Assembly (NCBI GenBank): GCA_029168955.1 | Contig: JAPDOI010001330.1 | Span: 1-64,000, forward strand | Reading direction: 5' to 3' | Length of the DNA stretch: 64,000 nt | From: Aplectana chamaeleonis | Lineage: Eukaryota; Nematoda; Chromadorea; Rhabditida; Cosmocercidae | In this document: piece by piece, positions 29,001-41,500 of the stretch | Numbering within the stretch: the stretch's first letter is position 1 | How the letters are laid out: each line of letters starts with the position of its first letter | The notes under the pieces: generated by a model | Told to the model about the DNA's origin: nothing | Database searches by the model: none | What the model saw: the letters and a program-made list of their open reading frames with translations, nothing else | Position numbers and translations under genes: made by a program

Positions 29001-32000
29001 ATAGAATGTGTGCGGGACCATAGTAGGAGAGTGCAGGACATTATGGAACGTGTGCAGGACCATAGTAGGAGTGTGCAGGACATTATAGAAAGAGTGCAGG
29101 ACCTCAGTAGGAGTGTGCAGGACATCATAGAAAGTATGCAGGACTTCAGTAGGAGTGTTCATGGCATTATAGAAAGTGTGCAGTACCATAGTAGGAGTGT
29201 GTAGGACATCATAGAAAGTGTGCAGTACCATAGTGGGAGTGTGCAGGACATCATGGAAAGTGAGCAGTACCATAGTGGGAGTGTGCAGGACATCATAGAA
29301 AGTGTGCAGGACCATAGTAGGAGAGTGCAGGACATTATGGAACGTGTGCAGGACCATAGTAGGAGTGTGCAGGACATCATAGAAGTGTGCAGTACCATAG
29401 TAGGAGTGTGTACGACATCATAGAAATTGTGCACGACACTAGTGGGAGTGTGCAGGACATCATAGGAGGTGTGCAGGACATATGTGGTTGTGCAGAACAC
29501 CATAGAAAGTGTGCATGACCATAGTCGGAGTGGGAAGGACATCAGAGAAAGTGTGCAGGACATTAGTGGGAGTGTGCAGGACATCATAGAAAGTGTGCAA
29601 GATATTGGTGGGAGTGTGCAGGACATAGTAGGAGTGTGCAGAACATTGCGGAAGCGTGCAGGACATTAGTGTGAGTATGCAGGACATCATAGGAAGTGTG
29701 CAGGACATAGTGGGAGTGTGCAGAACATCATAGAAAGTGTGCAGGACCATAGTAGGAGAGTGCAGGATATTATGGAACGTGTGCAGGACCATAGTAGGAG
29801 TGTGCAGGACATTATAGAAAGAGTGCAGGACCTCAGTAGGAGTGTGCAGGACATCATAGAAAGTATGCAGGACTTCAGTAGGAGTGTTCATGGCATTATC
29901 GAAAGTGTGCAGTACCATAGTAGGAGTGTGTAGGACATCATAGAAAGTGTGCAGTACCATAGTGGGAGTGTGCAGGACATCATGGAAAGTGAGCAGTACC
30001 ATAGTGGGAGTGTGCAGGACATCATAGAAAGTGTGCAGGACCATAGTAGGAGAGTGCAGGACATTATGGAACGTGTGCAGGACCATAGTAGGAGTGTGCA
30101 GGACATCATAGAAGTGTGCAGTACCATAGTAGGAGTGTGTAGGACATCATAGAAAGTGTGCACGACACTAGTGGGAGTGTGCAGGACATCATAGGAGGTG
30201 TGCAGGACATATGTGGTTGTGCAGAACATCATAGAAAGTGTGCATGACCATAGTCGGAGTGTGCAGGACATTATTGAACATATGCAGGACATTAGTGGGA
30301 GTGTGCAGGACATCATAGAAAGTGTGCAGGGCATCAGTGGGAGTGTGCAGGACATCATAGAAACTGTGCAGGACATTAGTGGGAATGTGCAGGACATCAT
30401 ATATACTGTGCAGGACCTCAGTACGAGTGTGCAGGACATCATAGAAAGTGCGCAGGACCTTAGTAGGGGTGTGCAGGACATCATAGGAAGTGTGCAGGAC
30501 ATAGTGGGAGTGTGCAGGACATCATAGAAAGTGTGCGGGACCTCAGCAGGAGTGGGCAGGACATCAGAGAAAGTGTGCAGGACATTAGTGGGAGTGTGCA
30601 GGACATCATAGAAAGTGTGCAAGATATTGGTGGGAGTGTGCAGGACATAACAGGAGTGTGCAGGACATTATGGAACGTGTGCAGGACATTACGGAAGCGT
30701 GCAGGACATTAGTGTGAGTGTGCAGGACATCATAGGAAGTGTGCAGGACATAGTGGGAGTGTGCAGAACATCATAGAAAGTGTGCAGGACCATAGTAGGA
30801 GAGTGCAGGACATTATGGAACGTGTGCAGGACCATAGTAGGAGTGTGCAGGAGATTATAGAAAGAGTGCAGGACCTCAGTAGGAGTGTGCAGGACATCAT
30901 AGAAAGTGTGCAGGACTTCAGTAGGAGTGTGCATGGCATCATAGAAAGTGTGCAGGACCATAGTAGGAGTGTGCAGGACATCATAGAAAGTGTGCAGGAC
31001 ACTAGTGGGAGTGTGCAGGACATCACAGGAGGTGTGCAGGACATATGTGGTTGTGCAGAACATCATAGAAGGTGTGCATGACCATAGTAGGAGTGTGCAG
31101 GACATTATGGAACGTGTGCAGGACATTAGTGGGAGTGTGCAGGACATCATAGAAAGTGTGCAGGTCATCAGTTGGAGTGTGCAGGACATCATAGAAACTG
31201 TGCAGGACATTAGTGGGAATGTGCAGGACATCATATATAGTGTGCAGGACCTCAGTAGGAGTGTGCAGGACATTAGTGTGAGTGAGCAGGACATCATAGG
31301 AAGTGTGCAGGGCAACAGTGGGAGTGTGCAGGACATCATAGAAAGTGTGCAGGACACTAGGGGGAGTGTGCAGGACATCATAGGAAGCGTGCAGGACATT
31401 AGTGGTAGTGTGCAGAACATCATAGAAGGTGTGCATGACCATAGTGGGAGTGTGCAGGACATTATGGAACGTGTGCAGGACATTAGTGGGAGTGTGCAGG
31501 ACATCATAGAAGGTGTGCAGGGTATCAGTGGGAGTGCGCAGGACATCATAGAAAAAGTGTGCAGGACTGTAGTAGGAGTGTTCAGGACATCATAGGAAGT
31601 GTGCAGGACATAGTGGGAGTGTGCAGGACATCATAGAATGTGTGCAGGACCATAGTAGGAGAGTGCAGGACATTATGGAACGTGTGCAGGACCATAGTAG
31701 GAGTGTTCAGGACATTATAGAAAGAGTGCAGGACTTCAGTAGGAGTGTGCAGGACATCATAGAAAGTATGCAGGACTTCAGTAGGAGTGTTCATGGCATT
31801 ATAGAAAGTGTGCAGTACCATAGTAGGAGTGTGTAGGACATCATAGAAAGTGTGCAGTACCATAGTGGGAGTGTGCAGGACATCATGGAAAGTGAGCAGT
31901 ACCATAGTGGGAGTGTGCAGGACATCATAGAAAGTGTGCAGGACCATAGTAGGAGAGTGCAGGACATTATGGAACGTGTGCAGGACCATAGTAGGAGTGT

Positions 32001-32288
32001 GCAGGACATCATAGAAGTGTGCAGTACCATAGTAGGAGTGTGTAGGACATCATAAAAATTGTGCACGACACTAGTGGGAGTGTGCAGGACATCATAGGAG
32101 GTGTGCAGGACATATGTGGTTGTGCAGAACATCATAGAAAGTGTGCATGACCATAGTCGGAGTGGGAAGGACATCAGAGAAAGTGTGCAGGACATTAGTG
32201 GGAGTGTGCAGGACATCATAGAAAGTGTGCAAGATATTGGTGGGAGTGTGCAGGACATAGTAGGAGTGTGCAGAACATTGCGGAAGCA

Positions 32289-33457
32289 TGCAGGACATTA
32301 GTGTGAGTATGCAGGACATCATAGGAAGTGTGCAGGACATAGTGGGAGTGTGCAGAACATCATAGAAAGTGTGCAGGACCATAGTAGGAGAGTGCAGGAT
32401 ATTATGGAACGTGTGCAGGACCATAGTAGGAGTGTGCAGGACATTATAGAAAGAGTGCAGGACCTCAGTAGGAGTGTGCAGGACGTCATAAAAAGTGTGC
32501 AGGACTTCAGTAGGAGTGTGCATGGCATCATAGAAAGTGTGCAGGACCATAGTAGGAGTGTGCACGACATCATAGAACGTGTGCAGGACACTAGTGGGAG
32601 TGTGCAGGACATCATAGGAGGTGTGCAGGACATATGTGGTTGTGCAGAACATCATAGAAGGTGTGCATGACCATAGTGGGAGTGTGCAGGACATTATGGA
32701 ACGTGTGCAGGACATTAGTGGGAGTGTGCAGGACATCATAGAAAGTGTGCAGGGCATCAGTTGGAGTGTGGAGGACATCATAGAAACTGTGCAGGACATT
32801 AGTGGGAATGTGCAGGACATCATATATAGTGTGCAGGACCTCAGTAGGAGTGTGCAGGACATCATAGAAAGTGCGCAGGACCTCAGTAGGAGTGTGCAGG
32901 ACATTAGTGTGAGTGAGCAGGACATCATAGGAAGTGTGCAGGACATTAGTGGGAGTGTGCAGGACATCATAGAAAGTGTGCAGGACACTAGGGGGAGTGT
33001 GCAGGACATCATAGGAAGCGTGCAGGACATTAGTGGTAGTGTACAGAACATCATAGAAGGTGTGCATGACCATAGTAGGAGTGTGCAGGACCATAGTGGG
33101 AGAGTGCAGGACATTATGGAACGTGTGCAGGACCACAGTAGGAGTGTGCAGGACATTATAGAAAGAGTGCAGGACCTCAGTAGGAGTGTGCAGGACATCA
33201 TAGAAAGTATGCAGGACTTCAGTAGGAGTGTTCATGGCATTATCGAAAGTGTGCAGTACCATAGTAGGAGTGTGTAGGACATCATAGAAAGTGTGCAGTA
33301 CCATAGTGGGAGTGTGCAGGACATCATGGAAAGTGAGCAGTACCATAGTGGGAGTGTGCAGGACATCATAGAAAGTGTGCAGGACCATAGTAGGAGAGTG
33401 CAGGACATTATGGAACGTGTGCAGGACCATAGTAGGAGTGTGCAGGACATCATAGAA
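32289..33457 (+). repeat. Recent satellite segmental duplication, copy 2
   Basis: Partner of 21876-23044 at a constant 10413-bp offset. The left breakpoint follows a unit reading GCGGAAGCATG. At the right breakpoint this copy has a unit shortened to ATAGAAGTGTGCAGTACC where copy 1 keeps a full-length unit. Much less similar segments lie between the two copies. Confidence 0.8.
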
Positions 33458-35719
33458 GTGTGCAGTACCATAGTAGGAGTGTGTAGGACATCATAGAAAG
33501 TGTGCACGACACTAGTGGGAGTGTGCAGGACATCATAGGAGGTGTGCAGGACATATGTGGTTGTGCAGAACATCATAGAAAGTGTGCATGACCATAGTCG
33601 GAGTGTGCAGGACATTATTGAACATGTGCAGGACATTAGTGGGAGTGTGCAGGACATCATAGAAAGTGTGCAGGGCATCAGTGGGAGTGTGCAGGACATC
33701 ATAGAAACTGTGCAGGACATTAGTGGGAATGTGCAGGACATCATATATAGTGTGCAGGACCTCAGTAGGAGTGTGCAGGACATCATAGAAAGTGCGCAGG
33801 ACCTCAGTAGGGGTGTGCAGGACATCATAGGAAGTGTGCAGGACATAGTGGGAGTGTGCAGGACATCATAGAAAGTGTGCGGGACCTCAGCAGGAGTGGG
33901 CAGGACATCAGAGAAAGTGTGCAGGACATTAGTGGGAGTGTGCAGGACATCATAGAAAGTGTGCAAGTTATTGGTGGGAGTGTGCAGGACATAACAGGAG
34001 TGTGCAGGACATTATGGAACGTGTGCAGGACATTACGGAAGCGTGCAGGACATTAGTGTGAGTGTGCAGGACATTACGGAAGCGTGCAGGACATTAGTGT
34101 GAGTGTGCAGGACATCATAGGAAGTGTGCAGGACATAGTGGGAGTGTGCAGGAGATTATAGAAAGAGTGCAGGACCTCAGTAGGAGTGTGCAGGACATCA
34201 TAGAAAGTGTGCAGGACTTCAGTAGGAGTGTGCATGGCATCATAGAAAGTGTGCAGGACCATAGTAGGAGTGTGCAGGACATCATAGAAAGTGTGCAGGA
34301 CACTAGTGGGAGTGTGCAGGACATCACAGGAGGTGTGCAGGACATATGTGGTTGTGCAGAACATCATAGAAGGTGTGCATGACCATAGTAGGAGTGTGCA
34401 GGACATTATGGAACGTGTGCAGGACATTAGTGGGAGTGTGCAGGACATCATAGAAAGTGTGCAGGGCATCAGTTGGAGTGTGCAGGACATCATAGAAACT
34501 GTGCAGGACATTAGTGGGAATGTGCAGGACATCATATATAGTGTGCAGGACCTCAGTAGGAGTGTGCAGGACATTAGTGTGAGTGAGCAGGACATCATAG
34601 GAAGTGTGCAGGACATTTGTGGGACTGTGCAGGACATCATAGAAAGTGTGCAGGACACTAGGGGGAGCGTGCAGGACATCATAGGAAGCGTGCAGGACAT
34701 TAGTGGTAGTGTGCAGAACATCATAGAAGGTGTGCATGACCATAGTAGGAGTGTGCAGGACATTATGGAACGTGTGCAGGACATTAGTGGGAGTGTACAG
34801 GACATCATAAAAAGTGTGCAGGGCATCAGTGGGAGTGTGCAGGACATTAGTGTGAGTGTGCAGGACATCATAGGAAGTGTTCAGGACATAGTGGGAGTGT
34901 GCAGGGCATCATAGAATGTGTGCAGGACCATAGTAGGAGAGTGCAGGACATTATGGAACGTGTGCAGGACCATAGTAGGAGTGTGCAGGACATTATAGAA
35001 AGAGTGCAGGACCTCAGTAGGAGTGTGCAGGACATCATAGAAAGTATGCAGGACTTCAGTAGGAGTGTTCATGGCATTATAGAAAGTGTGCAGTACCATA
35101 GTAGGAGTGTGTAGGACATCATAGAAAGTGTGCAGTACCATAGTGGGAGTGTGCAGGACATCATGGAAAGTGAGCAGTACCATAGTGGGAGTGTGCAGGA
35201 CATCATAGAAAGTGTGCAGGACCATAGTAGGAGAGTGCAGGACATTATGGAACGTGTGCAGGACCATAGTAGGAGTGTGCAGGACATCACAGAAGTGTGC
35301 AGTACCATAGTAGGGGTGTGTAGGACATCATAGAAATTGTGCACGACACTAGTGGGAAAGTGCAGGACATCATAGGAGGTGTGCAGGACATATGTGGTTG
35401 TGCAGAACATCATAGAAAGTGTGCATGACCATAGTCGGAGTGTGCAGGACATTATGGAACATGTGCAGGACATTAGTGGGAGTGTGCAGGACATCATAGA
35501 AAGTGTGCAGGGCATCAGTGGGAGTGTGCAGGACATCATAGAAACTGTGCAGGACCTCAGTAGGAGTGTGCAGGACATTAGTGTGAGTGAGCAGGACATC
35601 ATAGGAAGTGTGCAGGACATTAGTGGGAGTGTGCAAAACATCATAGAAAGTGTGCATGAGCATGGTAGGAGTGTACAGGACATTATGGAACGTGTGTAGG
35701 ACACTAGTGGGAGTGTGCA

Positions 35720-38700
35720 GGACATCATAGGAAGTGTGCAGGACATTAGTGGTTGTGCAGATCATCATAGAATGTGTGCAGGACATTAATGGGAGTGTGC
35801 AGAACATCATAGAAAGTGGGCGTGACCATAGTCGGAGTGTGCAGGACATCATACAAACTGTGCAGTATCATAGTAGGAGTGTGCAGGACATCATGGAACG
35901 TGTGCGCGTCAATAGTGGGAGTGTGCAGGACGTCACAGAAAGTGTGCAGGACATCATAGAAAGTGTGCAGGACATTAGTGGGAGTGTGCAGGACATCATA
36001 GAAAGTGTGCAGGACCTCAGTAGGAGTGTGCAGGACATCATATAGAGTGCGCAGGACATCATAGCAAGTGTGCAGGACATTAGTGAGAGTGAGCACGACA
36101 TCAAAGAAAAAGTGCAGGACATTAGTGGGAGTGTGCAGGACATCATAGAAATTGTGCAGGACCACAGTAGGAGAGTGCAGGACATCATAGAAAGTGGGCA
36201 GGACCTTAGTGGGAGCGTGCAGGACATCATAGAAAACGTGCAGGACCTCAGTAGGAGTGTGCAGGACATCATGAAACGTGTGTAGGACCTCAGTAGGAGT
36301 GTGCAGGACATCATAGAAACTGTGCAGGACATTAGTGGGAATGTGCAGGACATCAGTGCGAGTTTCCAGGACATCATAGAAAGTGTGCAGGATATTGGTG
36401 GGAGTGTGCAGGACATCATAGAAAGTGTGTGCAGGACACTAGGGGAGCGTGCAGGACATCATAGGAAGTGTGCAGGACATTAGTGGTAGTGTGCAGAACA
36501 TCATAGAAGGTGAGCATGACCATAGTAGGAGTGTGCAGGACATTATGGAACGTGTGCAGGACATTAGTGGGAGTGTGCAGGGCATCAGTGGGAGTGTGCA
36601 GGACATTAGTGTGAGTGTGCAGGACATCATAGGAAGTGTGCAGGACATAGTGGGAGTGTGCAGGACATCATAGAATGTGTGCGGGACCATAGTAGGAGAG
36701 TGCAGGACATTATGGAATGTGTGCAGGACCATAGTAGGAGTGTGCAGGACATTATAGAAAGAGTGCAGGACCTCAGTAGGAGTGTGCAGGACATCATAGA
36801 AAGTATGCAGGACTTCAGTAGGAGGTTCATGGCATTATAGAAAGTGTGCAGTACCATAGTAGGAGTGTGTAGGACATCATAGAAAGTGTGCAGTACCATG
36901 GTGGGAGTGTGCAGGACATCATAGAAAGTGTGCAGGACCATAGTAGGAGAGTGCAGGACATTATGGAACGTGTGCAGGACCATAGTAGGAGTGTGCAGGA
37001 CATCATAGAAGTGTGCAGTACCATAGTAGGAGTGTGTACGACATCATAGAAATTGTGCACGACACTAGTGGGAGTGTGCAGGACATCATAGGAGGTGTGC
37101 AGGACATCTGTGGTTGTGCAGAACATCATAGAAAGTGTGCATGACCATAGTCGGAGTGTGCAGGACATTATGGAACATGTGCAGGACATCATAGAAAGTG
37201 TGCAGGGCATCAGTGGGAGTGTGCAGGACATCATAGAAACTGTGCAGCACCTCAGTAGGAGTGTGCAGGACATTAGTGTGAGTGAGCAGGACATCATAGG
37301 AAGTGTGCAGGACAGTAGTGGGAGTGTGCAGAACATCAAAGAAAGTGTGCATGAGCATGGTAGGAGTGTGCAGGACATCATGGAACGTGTGCAGGACACT
37401 AGTGGGAGTGTGCAGGACATCATAGGAAGTGTGCAGGACATTAGTGGTTGTGCAGATCATCATAGAATGTGTGCAGGACATTAATGGGAGTGTGCAGAAC
37501 ATCATAGAAAGTGTGCGTGACCATAGTCGGAGCGTGCAGGACATCATAGAAAGTGTGCAGGATCATAGTAGGAGTGTGCAGGACATCATGGAACGTGTGC
37601 GGGACAATAGTGGGAGTGTGCAGGACGTCACAGAAAGTGTGCAGGACATCATAGAAAGTGTGCAGGACATTAGTGGGAGTGTGCAGGACATCATAGAAAG
37701 TGTGCAGGACCTCAGTAGGAGTGTGCAGGACATCATATAGAGTGCGCAGGACATCATAGCAAGTGTGCAGGACTTTAGTGAGAGTGAGCACGACATCAAA
37801 GAAAAAGTGCAGGACATTAGTGGGAGTGTGCAGGACATCATAGAAATTGTGCAGGACCACAGTAGGAGTGTGCAGGACATCATGAAACGTGTGTAGGACC
37901 TCAGTAGGAGTGTGCAGGACATCATAGAAACTGTGCGGGACATTAGTGGGAATGTGCAGGACATTAGTGGGAGTTTGCAGGACATCATAGAAAGTGTGCA
38001 AGATATTGGTGGGAGTGTGCAGGACATCACAGAAAGTGTGCAGGACACTAGGGGAGCGTGCAGGACATCATAGGAAGCGTGCAGGACATTAGTGGTAGTG
38101 TGCAGAACATCATAGAAGGTGTGCATGACCATAGTAGGAGTGTGCAGGACATTATGGAACGTGTGCAGGACATTAGTGGGAGTGTGCAGGACATCATAGA
38201 AAGTGTGCAGGGCATCAGTGGGAGTGTGCAGGACATTAGTGTGAGTGTGCAGGACATCATAGGAAGTGTGCAGGACATAGTGGGAGTGTGCAGGACATCA
38301 TAGAATGTGTGCGGGACCATAGTAGGAGAGTGCAGGACATTATGGAATGTGTGCAGGACCATAGTAGGAGTGTGCAGGACATTATAGAAAGAGTGCAGGA
38401 CCTCAGTAGGAGTGTGCAGGACATCATAGAAAGTATGCAGGACTTCAGTAGGAGTGTTCATGGCATTATAGAAAGTGTGCAGTACCATAGTAGGAGTGTG
38501 TAGGACATCATAGAAAGTGTGCAGTACCATGGTGGGAGTGTGCAGGACATCATAGAAAGTGTGCAGGACCATAGTAGGAGAGTGCAGGACATTATGGAAC
38601 GTGTGCAGGACCATAGTAGGAGTGTGCAGGACATCATAGAAGTGTGCAGTACCATAGTAGGAGTGTGTAGGACATCATAGAAATTGTGCACGACACTAGT

Positions 38701-41143
38701 GGGAGTGTGCAGGACATCATAGGAGGTGTGCAGGACATCTGTGGTTGTGCAGAACATCATAGAAAGTGTGCATGACCATAGTCGGAGTGTGCAGGACATT
38801 ATGGAACATGTGCAGGACACTAGTGGGAGTGTGCAGGACATCATAGGAAGTGTGCAGGACATTAGTGGTTGTGCAGATCATCATAGAATGTGTGCAGGAC
38901 ATTAATGGGAGTGTGCAGGACATCATAGAAAGTGTGCAGGACATTAGTGGGAGTGTGCAGGACATCATAGAAAGTGTGCAGGACCTCAGTAGGAGTGTGC
39001 AGGACATCATATAGAGTGTGCAGGACATCATAGCAAGTGTGCAGGACTTTGGTGAGAGTGAGCGCGACATCAAAGAAAAAGTGCAGGACATTAGTGGGAG
39101 TGTGCAGGACATCATAGAAATTGTGCAGGACCACAGTAGGAGTGTGCAGGACATCATGAAACGTGTGTAGGACCTCAGTAGGAGTGTGCAGGACATCATA
39201 GAAACTGTGCAGGACATTAGTGGGAATGTGCAGGACATTAGTGGGAGTTTGCAGGACATCATAGAAAGTGTGCAAGATATTGGTGGGAGTGTGCAGGACA
39301 TCACAGAAAGTGTGCAGGACACTAGGGGGAGCGTGCAGGACATCATAGGAAGCGTGCAGGACATTAGTGGTAGTGTGCAGAACATCATAGAAGGTGTGCA
39401 TGACCATAGTAGGAGTGTGCAGGACATTATGGAACGTGTGCAGGACATTAGTGGGAGTGTGCAGGACATCATAGAAAGTGTGCAGGGCATCAGTGGGAGT
39501 GTGCAGGACATTAGTGTGAGTGTGCAGGACATCATAGGAAGTGTGCAGGACATAGTGGGAGTGTGCAGGACATCATAGAATGTGTGCGGGACCATAGTAG
39601 GAGAGTGCAGGACATTATGGAATGTGTGCAGGACCATAGTAGGAGTGTGCAGGACATTATAGAAAGAGTGCAGGACCTCAGTAGGAGTGTGCAGGACATC
39701 ATAGAAAGTATGCAGGACTTCAGTAGGAGTGTTCATGGCATTATAGAAAGTGTGCAGTACCATAGTAGGAGTGTGTAGGACATCTTAGAAAGTGTGCAGT
39801 ACCATGGTGGGAGTGTGCAGGACATCATAGAAAGTGTGCAGGGACCATAGTAGGAGTGTGCAGGACATTATGGAACGTGTGCAGGACCATAGTAGGAGTG
39901 TGCAGGACATCATAGAAGTGTGCAGTACCATAGTAGGAGTGTGTAGGACATCATAGAAATTGTGCACGACACTAGTGGGAGTGTGCAGGACATCATAGGA
40001 GGTGTGCAGGACATCTGTGGTTGTGCAGAACATCATAGAAAGTGTGCATGACCATAGTCGGAGTGTGCAGGACATTATGGAACATGTGCAGGACATCATA
40101 GAAAGTGTGCAGGGCATCAGTGGGAGTGTGCAGGACATCATAGAAACTGTGCAGGACCTCAGTAGGAGTGTGCAGGACATTAGTGTGAGTGAGCAGGACA
40201 TCATAGGAAGTGTGCAGGACATTAGTGGGAGTGTGCAAAACATCATAGAAAGTGTGCATGAGCATGGTAGGAGTGTACAGGACATTATGGAACGTGTGTA
40301 GGACACTAGTGGGAGTGTGCAGGACATCATAGGAAGTGTGCAGGACATTAGTGGTTGTGCAGATCATCATAGAATGTGTGCAGGACATTAATGGGAGTGT
40401 GCAGAACATCATAGAAAGTGTGCGTGACCATAGTCGGAGCGTGCAGGACATCATAGAAAGTGTGCAGGATCATAGTAGGAGTGTGCAGGACATCATGGAA
40501 CGTGTGCGCGTCAATAGTGGGAGTGTGCAGAACGTCACAGAAAGTGTGCAGGACATCATAGAAAGTGTGCAGGACATTAGTGGGAGTGTGCAGAACATCA
40601 TAGAAAGTGTGCAGGACCTCAGTAGGAGTGTGCAGGACATCATATAGAGTGCGCAGGACATCATAGCAAGTGTGCAGGACATTAGTGAGAGTGAGCACGA
40701 CATCAAAGAAAAAGTGCAGGACCTCAGTAGGAGTGTGCAGGACATCATGAAACGTGTGTAGGACCTCAGTAGGAGTGTGCAGGACATCATAGAAAGTGTG
40801 CAGGACATCATAGAAAGTGTGCAGGACATTAGTGGGAGTGTGCAGGACATCATAGAAAGTGTGCAAGATATTGGTGGGAGTGTGCAGGACGTCATAGAAA
40901 GTGTGCAGAACATTAGTGGGAGTGTGCGGGACATCATGGAACGTGTGCAGGACCACAGTAGGAGTGCGCAGGACATCATAGAAAGTGTACAGGACATTAA
41001 TGGGAGTGTGCAGGAGCTCATAGAAAGTGCGCAGGACACCAGTGGGAGTGTACACGACATCATAGAAAGTGTGCAGGACCTCAGTAGAAGTGTGCAGGAC
41101 ATCTTGGAACGTGTGCAGAACATTAGCGGGAGTGTGCAGATGT
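35720..41143 (+). repeat. Satellite zone 3: terminal variant set and array end
   Basis: The last 5.4 kb uses variants rare elsewhere: GTCACAG, ATTAATGGGAGT, GATCATCATAGAATG, GAGCATGGTAGG and ATCATATAGAGTG. Segments repeat at fixed offsets: 36658 to 38288 (1630 bp), 38288 to 39563 (1275 bp), and 37086-37547 to 39993-40454 (2907 bp, close to the sum of the first two). A 312-bp segment at 35734 recurs at 37429 and 40336. Units become less regular near 40.9-41.1 kb before the array stops. Confidence 0.8.
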
Positions 41144-41500
41144 GTGGGTGCTAAACTAGTTGAGAAGGGGGGGGTACTCGAGAAATTTAAATGATTCATC
41201 CATAAAAAATAAAAATCTGTGCTGATATAATATGCCTCATAGCGTTATCAGTCAGTGTTATCATGGGTACTTCATGTAAACACTTCGATTTCTGAAAGCG
41301 GTATCATTCATTCTTACAAGCACGCTTATACCGATCAGTGGACGAAGGGCTACCGTAACCATTCTTGAACAAAACATGATAACGAACGATAGCACACGAT
41401 CATAATATGGGGTTCAGAAGGGTAGAGGTTTTGGGCAGAGGAGTGGTATTCATTCACCGACACACCCCTCTAATCGAGAAGTCACTTGGAAGTGGCTGGG
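41144..41500. other. Array-flanking non-repetitive DNA, no gene seen
   Basis: Sequence changes abruptly to mixed-composition DNA after a run of eight G at about 41167. I find no convincing ORF, splice-flanked exon, RNA gene or target-site duplication at the junction. Confidence 0.6.

Larger units (their letters stand above)
18620..35720 (+). repeat. Satellite zone 2: higher-order repeats marked by CATATGTGGTTG
   Basis: A short irregular unit containing CATATGTGGTTG followed by GTGCAGAAC appears about 17 times between 18.83 and 35.39 kb (near 18828, 19594, 21380, 22216, 23142, 25766, 26598, 27666, 28204, 29478, 30208, 31043, 32111, 32631, 33551, 34345, 35390). A second marker pairs a TTCATGGCATTA unit with a GAGCAGTACCATAG unit, near 22.8, 25.5, 29.2, 29.9, 31.8, 33.3 and 35.1 kb. 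A 330-bp segment coding the same 109-residue frame occurs at 25753, 30198 and 33542. Spacings vary from about 0.5 to 4.4 kb, so the higher-order unit is not of one fixed length. Confidence 0.8.
1..41143 (+). repeat. 41-kb head-to-tail satellite array, 21-bp unit / 42-bp dimer
   Basis: Uninterrupted tandem repeat that begins mid-unit at base 1, so it continues to the left, and stops just before GTGTGGGTGCTAAAC. The 21-bp unit begins GTGCAGGAC. Class A units end ATAGAAAGT (also ATGGAACGT, ATAGGAAGT, ATAGAAACT). Class B units end AGTGGGAGT, AGTAGGAGT or AGTGGGAAT. A and B usually alternate, making a 42-bp dimer. Read on the plus strand the units encode heptads such as VQDIIES, VQDISGS, VQDHSRS, VQDLSRS and VQDIMER. 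The rare ends of units carry 1-3 bp indels that shift the frame. All units keep one orientation, so the plus strand is persistently G- and purine-rich. I see no promoter, splice signal or inserted element inside. It is best read as a non-coding satellite. Confidence 0.97.

Noticed and set aside
1..41143. CRISPR-like repeat/spacer pattern
   Set aside because: Units are contiguous with no unique spacers. The surrounding DNA is eukaryotic, with introns and MITEs, and no cas genes are present.
1..41143. Telomere or rDNA spacer repeat
   Set aside because: The unit bears no resemblance to nematode TTAGGC telomere repeats, and no rRNA gene sequence adjoins the array.
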